A stretch of DNA of 64,000 bases, from assembly GCA_025594325.1 (NCBI GenBank), contig JANHCV010000009.1:1426001-1490000 (forward strand), in the 5' to 3' direction. This stretch comes from Blastocladiella emersonii ATCC 22665. Its lineage: Eukaryota > Blastocladiomycota > Blastocladiomycetes > Blastocladiales > Blastocladiaceae. The number at the start of each line of letters is the position of its first letter. The stretch's first letter is position 1. Shown piece by piece: positions 48,345 through 56,897 of this stretch. The notes under the pieces are model-generated. The model had not been told where the DNA came from. It worked only from the letters and a program-made list of their open reading frames with translations, and did not search any database. The position numbers and the translations under genes were made by a program.

Positions 48345-48365
48345 TTTTTTGTTGGCAGTCTTTAA
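48345..48365 (+). promoter_or_regulatory. Viral intergenic motif before the ATPase gene
   Basis: A T-run, then TTGTTG, a short spacer and TTTAA directly abutting the ATG at 48366. It is the same pattern as before the next genes of the cluster. Confidence 0.6.
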
Positions 48366-49163
48366 ATGTACGACATTGTTGCCATTGACAACGGCTTTAC
48401 GCGCAACGACGACGGCGAGCCGCTGCCAATCCCCAAGCACCCATTCACCATGAACGTCATTGGCGCCAAGGGTCAGGGCAAGTTGACGCTGATCGCAAAC
48501 ATGGTCTGCTTCCCGCACTTTTACAAGGGCCAGTTTGACAACATCTGGGTCTTTAACCCAACGTTCCACGCCAACAACAAGTACAAGTACATTGCCAGTC
48601 AACAGATCCTGCGACCGCCCAAGAAGGAGCGCAACGTGCTGGACCCCCAGGAGCGCGACCCGGACCAGCTCAAGATCAAGCCAAGCTGCATTGTCACGGA
48701 CCCCGAGCAGTTCATCCCGACCCTGCTCAAGATGCGCCAGGACCTGACCAAGACATTCAAAGAGTCTGGCAAGAAGGCGCTCCAGGACCAGCTGCTGATC
48801 ATTGACGACGTGCTTGGGCTCAAGCTGCTGAGCCACAGAACGCTGACCAACTTTCTGTGCAACTCGTGGCACTTGAAGATCAGCTGCATCATTGGCGTCC
48901 AGCGGTGGTGTGCCCTGCCCAAGACTCTGCGCATCAATTGCAGCTACAGCGTCGTCTACCCAATCTATGACAAGACCGAGGTCCAGACGCTGCACAAGGA
49001 GATTGGGTCGCAGTTCGACCTCAAGGAGTTTGAGGCCATCATTGAACAGCTCTTTGACACGCGTACTGGCAACACGAAGCGACGCTTCCTGGGCGTCAAC
49101 AACCAGAACCCGCCCAAGTACCGGCTCGTAGACAGCTTCAGCGAGTGGATTGTGAAGCAGTAG
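48366..49163 (+). CDS. Viral genome-packaging ATPase (FtsK/HerA, A32-like)
   Basis: The 265-residue protein has the size and layout of polinton-like and virophage packaging ATPases, which drive viral DNA into the capsid. The P-loop is at 33-41 (GAKGQGKLT) and Walker B at 143-149 (LLIIDDV). An aromatic FNP (63-65) after strand 2 and a C-terminal half with RWCALPKTLRINC complete the pattern. The residue after the P-loop lysine is Leu40, where Ser or Thr normally contacts magnesium, so activity is doubtful. It starts at the ATG at 48366, one base after the promoter-like motif. TAG ends the frame and 40 bp separate it from the capsid gene. No introns. Confidence 0.82.
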   Translation: MYDIVAIDNGFTRNDDGEPLPIPKHPFTMNVIGAKGQGKLTLIANMVCFPHFYKGQFDNIWVFNPTFHANNKYKYIASQQILRPPKKERNVLDPQERDPDQLKIKPSCIVTDPEQFIPTLLKMRQDLTKTFKESGKKALQDQLLIIDDVLGLKLLSHRTLTNFLCNSWHLKISCIIGVQRWCALPKTLRINCSYSVVYPIYDKTEVQTLHKEIGSQFDLKEFEAIIEQLFDTRTGNTKRRFLGVNNQNPPKYRLVDSFSEWIVKQ

Positions 49164-49168
49164 ACTCT

Positions 49169-49203
49169 TGACTTTTTTTTGTTGCCGAGTCCTAAACTAA
49201 ACC
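49169..49203 (+). promoter_or_regulatory. Viral intergenic motif before the capsid gene
   Basis: An eight-T run, GTTGCCGAGTCC, then TAAACTAAACC and the ATG at 49204. It matches the cluster consensus TTGTTG-N6-8-TAAA. Confidence 0.6.
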
Positions 49204-50424
49204 ATGTCCAGTACCAACGCCCAGTTCTCGCAGGTCCTGTCCAAGACTCTCCCTCCTGAGATGTCGTTCAACCTGCCCAAGGAGTCCGTCTATGCCGAGC
49301 GCCAGACCGTCCAGTTCACGGCTCAGGGCGGCCCCGAGTTTGCTCCTGGCAACAGCATCAGCGTCCTGCTCCCGCCGCGTGACGACATGATGGACACGCA
49401 CTGTACTTTCCTGCAGTTCTCGGCCAAGACCACAGACGCCAACGTCGCTTTCTGCGATGGTATCTTCAGTGTCATTGACCGTGTCCGCATCTACAGCGCG
49501 TCTGGTGCCCTACTCGAAGAGCTCCCGTACTACAACCTGCGTCAGCGCATCGAGGCCGACGTGACGGTCCCCCAGTACCTCAAGGACTCGTGTCTCGGCG
49601 TGGCACAGGGCTACTTTGCGTCCGGCGCGGACAAGTTCGCCGTCTCGTCCGGGCTGCACCGGTACATGCTGCCCATCAAGTTGGCCCTGCTGGCAAACCA
49701 GAAGCACCTCCCAATGAAGTACACGGGCGGCATCCGCGTCGAGTTCACCCTTGCACCTGGCAGTGACGCCTGCGTGGTCAAGAACAATGCCATCCCGGGC
49801 TACACAGTCAAGGACGTCTGCATCGTCTTGGACCTGATCAAGCTCAACGACCAGCAGATCGCGGTCATGGACGCGGCCTTCAAGAAGCAGGGCCTCAAGC
49901 TCTTTGGCACGACCTACAACCACCACTTCCTGAAGTACTCGGTGCCCAACTCCACGCTCAACATCTCGGACCGCTCGGCCTCACAGAAAGACATCCTGCT
50001 GTTGTTCCGCGACAATGCCGTGCTCAACGACAATGCCAAGGACTCGTTCCTTTGTGCCAAGACCATTACATTGTACCAGTTCAGCGTGGCTGGCCGACTC
50101 TTCCCTCAGCGACCCATCCGCTGTGACGACTACGCGTCCGAGGCGTTCGTTGAGCTGACCAATGCCTTCCATGGCCACATCATTGGCGCTGGCCTCACAG
50201 TTGACAAGTTCAACGCGCCGGCCGAGGGTACCTTTGTCGTTGGCCGTGACCTCAAGTCGAGTCGCACCGTGGTCAGCGGCGACAAGTCTTGCAAGAGCCA
50301 GGCCGTGGACATGCAGGTGATCCTGACTTCAAGCGTGGCCCCGAACCAGCGCGTGGACGCCTTCATTGGCATCGACGTGGTCTACGAGTTCCTGCCAACC
50401 GGCGAGATCAACATCTACAAGTAA
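49204..50424 (+). CDS. Major capsid protein, double jelly-roll type
   Basis: The 406-residue protein is rich in beta-strand pattern with few charged runs. The first half has VQFTAQGGPEFAPGNSISV, then THCTFLQFSA and FCDGIFSVIDRVRIYSASGA. The last of these resembles the strand-loop block (phi-x-R-phi-x-phi-x-S-x-G) found in capsid proteins of polinton-like viruses. The second half ends with VDAFIGIDVVYEFLP, a typical terminal strand. Position directly after the packaging ATPase is the usual gene order. It would form pseudo-hexameric capsomers. The frame is complete and starts at the ATG at 49204, with TAA at 50422. The assignment rests on context plus strand pattern. Structure prediction would settle it. 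Confidence 0.8.
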   Translation: MSSTNAQFSQVLSKTLPPEMSFNLPKESVYAERQTVQFTAQGGPEFAPGNSISVLLPPRDDMMDTHCTFLQFSAKTTDANVAFCDGIFSVIDRVRIYSASGALLEELPYYNLRQRIEADVTVPQYLKDSCLGVAQGYFASGADKFAVSSGLHRYMLPIKLALLANQKHLPMKYTGGIRVEFTLAPGSDACVVKNNAIPGYTVKDVCIVLDLIKLNDQQIAVMDAAFKKQGLKLFGTTYNHHFLKYSVPNSTLNISDRSASQKDILLLFRDNAVLNDNAKDSFLCAKTITLYQFSVAGRLFPQRPIRCDDYASEAFVELTNAFHGHIIGAGLTVDKFNAPAEGTFVVGRDLKSSRTVVSGDKSCKSQAVDMQVILTSSVAPNQRVDAFIGIDVVYEFLPTGEINIYK

Positions 50425-50434
50425 CGGCCCTGTC

Positions 50435-50466
50435 CTTTCTTTTCTTGCGTAGAGTTAAACCCCGCC
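50435..50466 (+). promoter_or_regulatory. Viral intergenic motif before the 88-residue gene
   Basis: CTTTCTTTTCTTGCGTAGAG then TTAAACC, 11 bp before the ATG at 50467. It is the most diverged member of the set (TTCTTG for TTGTTG). Confidence 0.5.
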
Positions 50467-50733
50467 ATGATCTTCCGTAACCTCTGGACCAACTTTAGCA
50501 ATGTGCTTGGCCAGGTCGGGTCCTTTGTCAACAAACACATGCCAACCGTCCTCAAAGGCGTCAAGACTGTGTCCAAGTTCTTTGAGCGGTCGCACAACCC
50601 CGCCGTGAGCTCCATTGCGCAGATGGTGACCAAGGGCGCCAACCTTGCCCAAGACATTCACACCTGGTACAACCGACCAACGAGCGAGATCTTTGAGGCA
50701 GACGCTGACGACACGGGGACAGCTGTACAATAA
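50467..50733 (+). CDS. Small viral amphipathic protein
   Basis: The 88-residue protein has an amphipathic helical N-terminus (MIFRNLWTNFSNVLGQVGSF), a central helix (LKGVKTVSKFFERSH) and an acidic tail. It sits between the major capsid and penton-like genes. Small amphipathic proteins in this location are found in polintons, adintoviruses and adenoviruses, where they act as capsid cement or membrane-disrupting proteins. The function here is inferred from position and helix pattern only. The complete frame ends with TAA at 50731. Confidence 0.6.
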   Translation: MIFRNLWTNFSNVLGQVGSFVNKHMPTVLKGVKTVSKFFERSHNPAVSSIAQMVTKGANLAQDIHTWYNRPTSEIFEADADDTGTAVQ

Positions 50734-50751
50734 ATTGTTGTCTTTGTTTAA
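50733..50751 (+). promoter_or_regulatory. Viral intergenic motif before the penton-like gene
   Basis: AATTGTTGTCTTTGTTTAA abuts the ATG at 50752. The spacer between genes is only 18 bp, so the motif fills it completely. Confidence 0.6.
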
Positions 50752-51495
50752 ATGTCCGAGTACAAGACGCTGACCATCTGCAGCCGCGACCTCAAGAACG
50801 GCATCCTGTACCTACCACGACCCCTGTCCGTGCGCAGCGTCAAGGTCAACTCGGCGTACCTCTGCAACAGCTGGCACACAGTCAACTCCAAGGCCAACAA
50901 AGTGTACCTGACCCAGAGCCGTGGCGCGCTGACGTTCCCGGGCACCATCACCGTCCCTGATGGCAACTACACGGTCGAGACGTTCACGGCCACGCTCAAG
51001 AGCCTGCTCAACAACGCGCCCTCAGCGTACCTCTGGCAGGGCACATGGGACGTCCAGGTTGACTCGACTACCCAGAAGATGCGCCTGGCCAACAACACGG
51101 TCGACTTTACAATTGGAACAGGGACGGCGTCGCTGAACGTCCACATGGGCTTTGTTGGAGCGTATGGCTACAGCAAGGTCCAGTACGCGTCGGCGCTGGT
51201 CAACATCTCGCCCATCAACCTGCTTCACGTCTACTCGCGCAACCTTGGCACCCGGCTTGCGGACAACATGTACAGCGCGTATCCACAAGACAACGGCGTA
51301 CTTTGTAGCATCCACGTCACGCAACCCTTTGGCAGCTGGTTCGAGCATTGACCACACATGGGCGACTACTTTCGCTTTGACGCGCAGGGACAGGCCCAGC
51401 AGATTGACTGTATTGACATTGACGTGGTAGACAAGAGCCTGCGCTCAGTCGACTTCCTCGGCCAACCCTTCTACGTCGAGCTCGCGTTCATCTGA
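50752..51495 (+). pseudogene. Penton-like minor capsid protein, in-frame TGA
   Basis: The frame runs from ATG 50752 to TGA 51493 with one internal TGA at 51349, about residue 200 of 247. Beta-rich sequence with ITVPDGNYTVETFTATLKSL and LLHVYSRNLGT resembles the single jelly-roll penton or minor capsid proteins of polinton-like viruses, in which a PxGxYT-like turn and an I-phi-S-x-L strand recur. The part after the stop (HMGDYFRFDAQGQAQQ, then FLGQPFYVELAFI) keeps a strand-like pattern and ends like a capsid protein. The stop is therefore a recent lesion or the gene is read through. The protein would fill capsid five-fold vertices. Confidence 0.65.
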
Positions 51496-51503
51496 CGCTG
51501 ACT

Positions 51504-51526
51504 TTAATTGTTGTCGTACTGTAAAC
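51504..51526 (+). promoter_or_regulatory. Viral intergenic motif before the small membrane gene
   Basis: TTTAATTGTTGTCGTACTG then TAAAC and the ATG at 51527, again fitting TTGTTG-N8-TAAAC. Confidence 0.6.
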
Positions 51527-51628
51527 ATGATCCTCGAGACGCTCCTTGTCGCGACCAACGCCCTGATCCTTGTAGCCAACCTGGCCATTGTCGGGTACAC
51601 AAGCAAAGTATTCCACGCCGTAGAGTAA
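51527..51628 (+). CDS. 33-residue viral membrane protein
   Basis: This is a very short frame supported by the intergenic motif directly in front of it. After MILE it is a single hydrophobic stretch of about 19 residues (LLVATNALILVANLAIVGY), then a short hydrophilic tail ending with TAA at 51626. It probably spans a membrane once. Very small transmembrane proteins are common among polinton-like viruses and virophages. Function unknown. Confidence 0.5.
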   Translation: MILETLLVATNALILVANLAIVGYTSKVFHAVE

Positions 51629-51682
51629 GCAACAACATGTGCTTTAAATTCTTTCTGCAAAGGCATAGTAAGACACAGGACA

Positions 51683-51838
51683 ATGAATACTGGCTCTACT
51701 GCATCAACGCCCCGCGCAGCTTCCACGAGCATCCCTTGGACTGGCCGTCCGGGCCCCCAGTCAACAGCCAACTACACGGCCATCCGCAACGTGGCCCTGC
51801 CAGGTGCCAAGGTTGTGTACACTGTCTGCTTTGAATAG
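51683..51838 (+). CDS. 51-residue viral hypothetical protein
   Basis: The ATG at 51683 opens a frame ending TAG at 51836. The C-terminal part (NYTAIRNVALPGAKVVYTVC) has a regular strand-like pattern, while the start is S/T/P-rich. An alternative overlapping frame begins at about 51637 and is less protein-like. No intergenic motif precedes it, so the start is uncertain. Confidence 0.35.
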   Translation: MNTGSTASTPRAASTSIPWTGRPGPQSTANYTAIRNVALPGAKVVYTVCFE

Positions 51839-51870
51839 ATCCTTCAAGTTAACTTGGTTAGCTACCTTGA

Positions 51871-52104
51871 AGCCTTTACTGGTCGCTCTCAGACTACCCG
51901 CCAGTATGTGTACTTGTGCCCACAGCACGGGTACACAACTTGGACCCACAGCAGCTCATTGTCATGGACCCAGCTGGGAGCATCATAGTGATCGCATGGC
52001 GGCTTGGGCAGGGGGACGATCTCTTTGATACAGCCTCGCATAGTTACAGTGGTCCAACAAAGTTAAAATTGACAAACGCGTTCAACGCACTTGGCATGAC
52101 GTAG
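51871..52104 (+). CDS. Possible viral hypothetical protein without ATG
   Basis: The open frame lies between a TGA at 51868 and a TAG at 52102. It encodes LDPQQLIVMDPAGSIIVIAW and a polar C-terminus. No ATG exists near the start, though a later ATG at 51964 would give 46 residues. It may be a decayed gene at the 3' end of the viral cluster. Confidence 0.3.
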   Translation, partial: SLYWSLSDYPPVCVLVPTARVHNLDPQQLIVMDPAGSIIVIAWRLGQGDDLFDTASHSYSGPTKLKLTNAFNALGMT

Positions 52105-52272
52105 CAACGGGACACACTACGGCAATGACATAAAGTAGAAATAAGGGGTGCTCCGCCCTGTCCAGGAAGCGTTGGCCAAGCGCCTCCCAGACTGCTCCAT
52201 GCTGGAGGTCTCCTTTCATGGTGGCCAGCCACTAATCAGAGTTCCAACACGGAGCAGGCATCATTGCTAATA

Positions 52273-52379
52273 CTCATTGAACCACACAGCGCCAACACAC
52301 CCAAAAGACTCATCGAACCACACAGCGCCAACACACCCAAAAGACTCATCGAACCACACAGCGCCAACACACCCAAAAA
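52273..52379. repeat. 36-bp tandem repeat, three copies
   Basis: The unit starts TCATCGAACCACACAGCGCC and ends with ACACCCAAAAGAC. The three copies are nearly identical (one C/T difference, the last slightly altered). Confidence 0.9.
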
Positions 52380-52756
52380 GAGAGGGAGATAGGAATGGAT
52401 CAAAGAGCACTGCATGGGTAGCTAATCCAAGCAGCGCCCACGATCCAGACCAAGACAGGGGATAACCAAGTCATTGCCGTGCACATACAGATGACTCAGC
52501 AGATCCCAAGCCAAAGGAATAGGGAAGTGGCCACCCGCAATGTTGGCCATGCACCCATACCAGAAGCCTACTGTGAGCGTTGGGCGCATTGCAAAGATGG
52601 CCTATACAATCAGAGTAGGGCTTGAGGCAGTGAATCTGTGACATGGCTTTCATGGTGAGTGGCAAAGAGCAGTTCTCAGGGCGGGGGGAGTGGGGGGTTC
52701 TTATAGGGCCAGGGTTAGCGCTAAATCCTCAGCCACAGGGCCCTGATCTGGCACCC

Positions 52757-52905
52757 CCAACCCTGACCCCCGACCTGGCGCCCCACCTGACCCCCACCTG
52801 ACCCCCCACCTGACCCCCCACCTGACCCCCCACCTGACCCCCCACCTGACCCCTGACCTGACCCCCGCCTGACCCCCCGACCTGACCCCCAACCCTCCTT
52901 GACCC
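52757..52905. repeat. C-rich 12-bp tandem repeats
   Basis: About ten units of CACCTGACCCCC or close variants. The two strands are strongly skewed (C-rich on plus). It has no coding value. Confidence 0.85.
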
Positions 52906-53003
52906 GGCACCCCCAACCTGGCACGCCCCTTCCTGCTAAGACACTGCCTGCTAAGACGCTCCCCTGCCCTGACCCCCCGTACCCTGACCTCTTGTCTTTG
53001 AAA

Positions 53004-53073
53004 GTCCCAATTTCCCCTATAGAATGCTGGTACTCTATATAGACACTGACTGTTTCATAGGGGAAATTGGGAC
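53004..53073. repeat. 17-bp perfect inverted repeat with 36-bp spacer
   Basis: GTCCCAATTTCCCCTAT at 53004-53020 is the exact reverse complement of 53057-53073. The arms are less GC-rich than the surroundings. It could fold into a hairpin, be the ends of a tiny insertion or be a viral end remnant. Confidence 0.9.
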
Positions 53074-53584
53074 CTTTACGGTGAGTGGCTTCATAGCAGC
53101 CGCTTGCGGCAGGTGGTCAGGGACGGGCTCGGGGACTGGCTCGGGGACTGCTCACAGATCGACTTGCAGCTGTGCTCAGGGACCAGACCAGGGAACTCTG
53201 TCAGTGGGTAGCCGCAGCTGCGCTGCTCTTTGTCTCGCTGCGCTCGCCGGCCGCCGCCGACCGCTTGGGGTAAGCAATGGTCAGCCCGAGTGGTTGGTCA
53301 GGGACGGGCTCAGGGGTCAGGTCAGGGACTCACTCCTGGACCACTCGCCCCTCCCTTCCACCCACCCTCCCGCCCACCTGCTTTGGCCTTCGGCCTCCGT
53401 CCGCGTGTCATTGCCCTAAGGGCGATGACAGTCTCAGTGATGTCACCCGGGGTAAGCAACTGGGTCTCACGTGGTTACCCCGAGTGACTGCTGCCAACCG
53501 CTCGGGGTAAGCAATTGGTCAGCCCAAGTGGCAGTGGGTCAGCCCATGTCATATCCCTTAAGGGATACAACACATTCTCGCCCA

Positions 53585-55055
53585 ATGGCGGAACGCTTGC
53601 CCATTCTCGACTGGCTATTGCAAACGCGCAAACCTGGCCCGCTTTGGACGGCCAGCGGCTTCCATATCATCAACTTCTTGCTTGGCCCAATCCCTCACGA
53701 CTATTTGCGCCACGCGGCGCAACGCTACCCAACTGCCTTACCGAGGGAATCGAGCAGCGCGATTTGGAAGCAGTCCGACTCCAAGTCGTTGAGTGGAAGT
53801 ACAACGACGTCGACACAAACCTTGTTGTGTTGCTCAACGGTCTGGGCCTCATCAACCACGCATCGTGGTCGCACATTCTCTCGCTGGGGCTCGCAAAGGA
53901 CGAAGGCACTGGCACCAGCGATTTGTCTACGTTCGTGTGCGTGCACTTTGGACCGCGCCTCAAGGAAGTTATTGTTGAAGGTACGCTGAAGTCTGACCAT
54001 GGATATGTTGACTGCTCACACTCTCCTTGACGCTAGCTTTCAGCACCAGTGTTCTTGCTGCCTACAAGGACGGTCGGAGCACGGCCCGCGTTCTGCTCCA
54101 CGGATACCGCCAGCTCGGGCGTGAGCAGTTTGAGGCAGCGCTCCCAAATTTTGGAATCGCACTCTGGAACGCTCTCGGGTTTATGCAGCAAGAAGCGACC
54201 GACGCATTTGTACGCTCGCGACTCACCATACGAACTCTGGACCGTCTGTTTGGGTGTGACGTACATTGGCGCCTCAATCCCTGGCTCCTCTTCCGCCTTG
54301 CAAACGAGTTTCTTGCAGTTGTCCAGGCACCGCACATAAACGACCCTTCCAGTATGGCATGGCTTCCCGTCGTTGTCCTCAGCGACCCCGCCACGCGCGA
54401 TTCCGCGCTCGCGCAGCTCCGCGCCAAGGGCACGGCAACTGCTTCCATCTTTCTGACTATTCTACTCAACGGCCTGGTCGGGACAACGGCCAGCTCACTT
54501 TTCTCCCCGATCCTGCGCAAGGAGACGCGGCGCTGCACCCTCGAGGTCCATGCGTCCTGGACTGCTGCTATGGACGATCTTCACCAGCTGATTCGCAAGG
54601 GCGCAGCCTCGTCTACGACCGCTTCCAATTGGCTCCCTCCCGAGCTCGCGAAATCAGTCCGCTTGATTGCGCAGGACGAGTCAGCCGGCGGGCTCCGCGG
54701 CCGCTTTGACCGCGAGCTCGCCGAGCACCCAGACGGAAAGTGCCCTCGGTGCCACGCCGCAGTCATTCCGCGACTGGAGCAGGCGTTTCGGTTCCTGCTT
54801 CGCGCCGAACCCGTTGCAATGCTCGCGGGCTTCAAGCCCGACAGGGCACTCGCGCTCGAGTTTTGGGAGCTCGTGCCAGACGGTGCACTCGATGGCGTCA
54901 AGGACGCAAAATGGCTCATGAAGATGGCGCGCAGCACCAAGCGCCAGCTCAGCGTGGACACGGCGCGCGCCGTCTTTTGCGAGCTCCGCCGTGTCGCGCC
55001 CGCGACGTCGGTCGGCGCACTCGAGTCGCTGCTCGCGTCGCTTGAGCTGAAGTGA
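53585..55055 (+). pseudogene. Family B protein lacking its 5' part (right flank of virus)
   Basis: Family B homology begins at about 53585 (ILDWLLQTRKPGPLW, aligning with the FDWLFAHAW block of the left flank). The frame changes once at about 53745, then continues NDVDTNLVVLLNGLGLINH to the family intron (53981-54036, GTACGC to CTAG, 56 nt, phase 1). Exon 2 is intact to TGA at 55053: NPWLLFRLANEFLAVVQAP, SMAWLPVVVLSDPATRD, then a CPRCHAAVIPR stretch. The N-terminal third is missing at the viral border, as in the left-flank copy, but this gene points the other way. Confidence 0.75.
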
Positions 55056-56897
55056 GCGAAGCGAGCGCTGATTTTCGATCGTTTCGATTGCGAGTATATC
55101 ATATGCTCTTGACCGGTTTTGTCAGAACCCGACAATGAACAAACGTCCATACTGGCTGGCTTTCCCATACGGCAGATAGAACACGGAGGCGAGCGATAAG
55201 TGTGGTTCAGCGACGCGTTTCATGGGCCAGAGTGCAAGCGGCACGCGCGATTGTGGCGCAACACGGAGCTGCGAGACACACGTGATATCGCGACACGTCT
55301 CCTGCGTCTCCCGCCACGCGTGCTGTGCGCGAGATGAGGGATAGAACCGATGTGCAAGTTTGTATTCAATGCACAAGACCGATCCGCTGCCCGCCTTCAT
55401 CGCAAGTCACTTTTTGCGGACAAAAGGACGACCGCGGCACCCGCCGCACGACTGCCGCAGCGAAGTGACAACGCACCGGACCCCGAAATCTTGAACGGCC
55501 CATGACCTGGCGCACGCGTCTCGATGGCGCCGCCACCCTCATTGGCAACGCCCTCGACTGCCGCCAGCTGGAGGTCGCGGCGTCCCGCGCTCGCGCCCGG
55601 GTTATCAGGGCTGGTGCGCGTAGCGGACGCGAGCAACGAAGACGCATTGGGACCACGCCGAAGCGACGAGTCGAGAGCAAGAAGCGGGAGGCCAGACCAA
55701 CGCGTACGCAAGATCACGGACCGTCCTTGGAAATGGGTTCCAGTTGTGTCTAGTGAGGACGGGTGCGCGAGTCAGACATAATCGACGAGGAGAGCGTCGC
55801 GGATACCGGACGTACCGCGCGGCTGAACCGCAGAACTTGGTGCGACTGCTGAAGCGACATTTCAGCGGCTCACCGGTAAACGGAGAGATGGTTGACAATC
55901 GATCGCCACAATCCCGAAACAGAAGCATTTAGTCCCGACACAGATTTCTAGAATCAAGCACGGGTGTTCAGACTCTGATTTTGTCTATGGTGGCCCGTTG
56001 AGCTACGCACACGAGAAAAGGTGCGCAAAACGAGCGACTCGTCACGCGCGCGAAGCGAGCGCGGCCATGGACTTGGCGATGCTGCCTGCGAAGGTTAGTT
56101 GCTGCTGAAAGTGTAGGACTCGAAAAAGAACATGTAGTACCTACGCAAGCGTCATTTCGCTGGTTGACACGGAAGCGCCTGTGCAGTCGGCACGGCTTCT
56201 ACGTGTGGCATCGAGAGCGTGAGCGCCTTTCGCTAAAGACGGGTCTAATCCAGTCGCAGGGCGGTAACGGTACCAATATCAGAGCGAGAATCGCGGCGCG
56301 CACAGGAAGTAATGGCTCTTGCCCTCGTGATCCAGGACCGTAAGGAATCCGGCTCGGTGATGTGACTGGGGCGATGGTCACGGCGGTAGCGCAGAGTTTG
56401 TTAGCAATCATACATGAGAAGCCACGTTGTTTGAAGCGGAGGCGATGGCGGAGAGGGGAGAGGGGAGAGACGGAGGCCGCGGGCGCCAGGCCGACCAGCG
56501 GGGGCGAGGGCGAGCATCGAGGCCGCCAGGCAACGGTATGGACAAGTCCTTCCCGAGGGATAGGGCACAAGTCGGTTCGCGTGAAGTAGCGGGGTTGAAT
56601 TGGTCAAGATAAATAGATACATGCGAGTGAACAGGAACCATGAACCGCCACAAAAGTCCTTGCCGCGGCAGTCACTTGGCAGGTATAACCACCTCGATTC
56701 AACAGCCTCGTGCTATATCAAGCAAGTCCATCTAGTTGCATAGAGTCAAAGCCGCGAACCGCGAAGCTTTATGGGCGACGGATAGAGAGCACGCAAGGGA
56801 AGCGTGGCGATCGCTCGAAACGTGATGCCTCGACGCGACGCGTTTCACTTCCTCTCACCAACGCGAACCCGTCCCCTCTCTCCTCTAGCCTCACCCC
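55056..56897. other. Intergenic, no confident gene
   Basis: Mixed-composition DNA with only short overlapping frames and no motif or repeat of note. The last few hundred bases probably hold the promoter of the PIH1-type gene, and pyrimidine-rich tracts occur just before its ATG. Confidence 0.45.

Larger units (their letters stand above)
46751..53570 (+). mobile_element. Integrated polinton-like viral element, partial
   Basis: A cluster of at least seven co-oriented genes in intron-free DNA lies between two truncated family B genes. Packaging ATPase, double-jelly-roll capsid and penton-like proteins form the morphogenesis module of polinton-like viruses. Spacers are 20-45 bp and share a promoter-like motif. 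No polymerase, primase-helicase, integrase or protease is present, and the left end cuts into an open frame. It is therefore an incomplete copy. The right 1.5 kb is non-coding and repeat-rich. Borders are set by where flanking host homology stops and are good to about 20 bp. Confidence 0.8.
52105..53584. other. Non-coding, repeat-rich right part of the viral element
   Basis: No credible gene is seen. It contains a 36-bp tandem repeat, a run of CCCCACCTGACC-type repeats, a 17-bp inverted repeat, two perfect or near-perfect palindromes and three copies of a GGGGTAAGCAA-containing unit (about 53266, 53450, 53504). These may be terminal sequences of the element or later insertions. Confidence 0.5.

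Noticed and set aside
46978-51351. UGA read as tryptophan in the viral genes
   Set aside because: At 48337 TGA ends a gene directly before the promoter-like motif and the next start, and at 51493 it ends another. Host genes also end with TGA. Two nonsense changes explain the data more simply.
46747-53579. CCCAATG at both viral borders as a target-site duplication
   Set aside because: The match (about 46750-46756 and 53573-53579) is only seven bases, and the two flanking genes are not halves of one gene. Chance or shared ancestry cannot be excluded.
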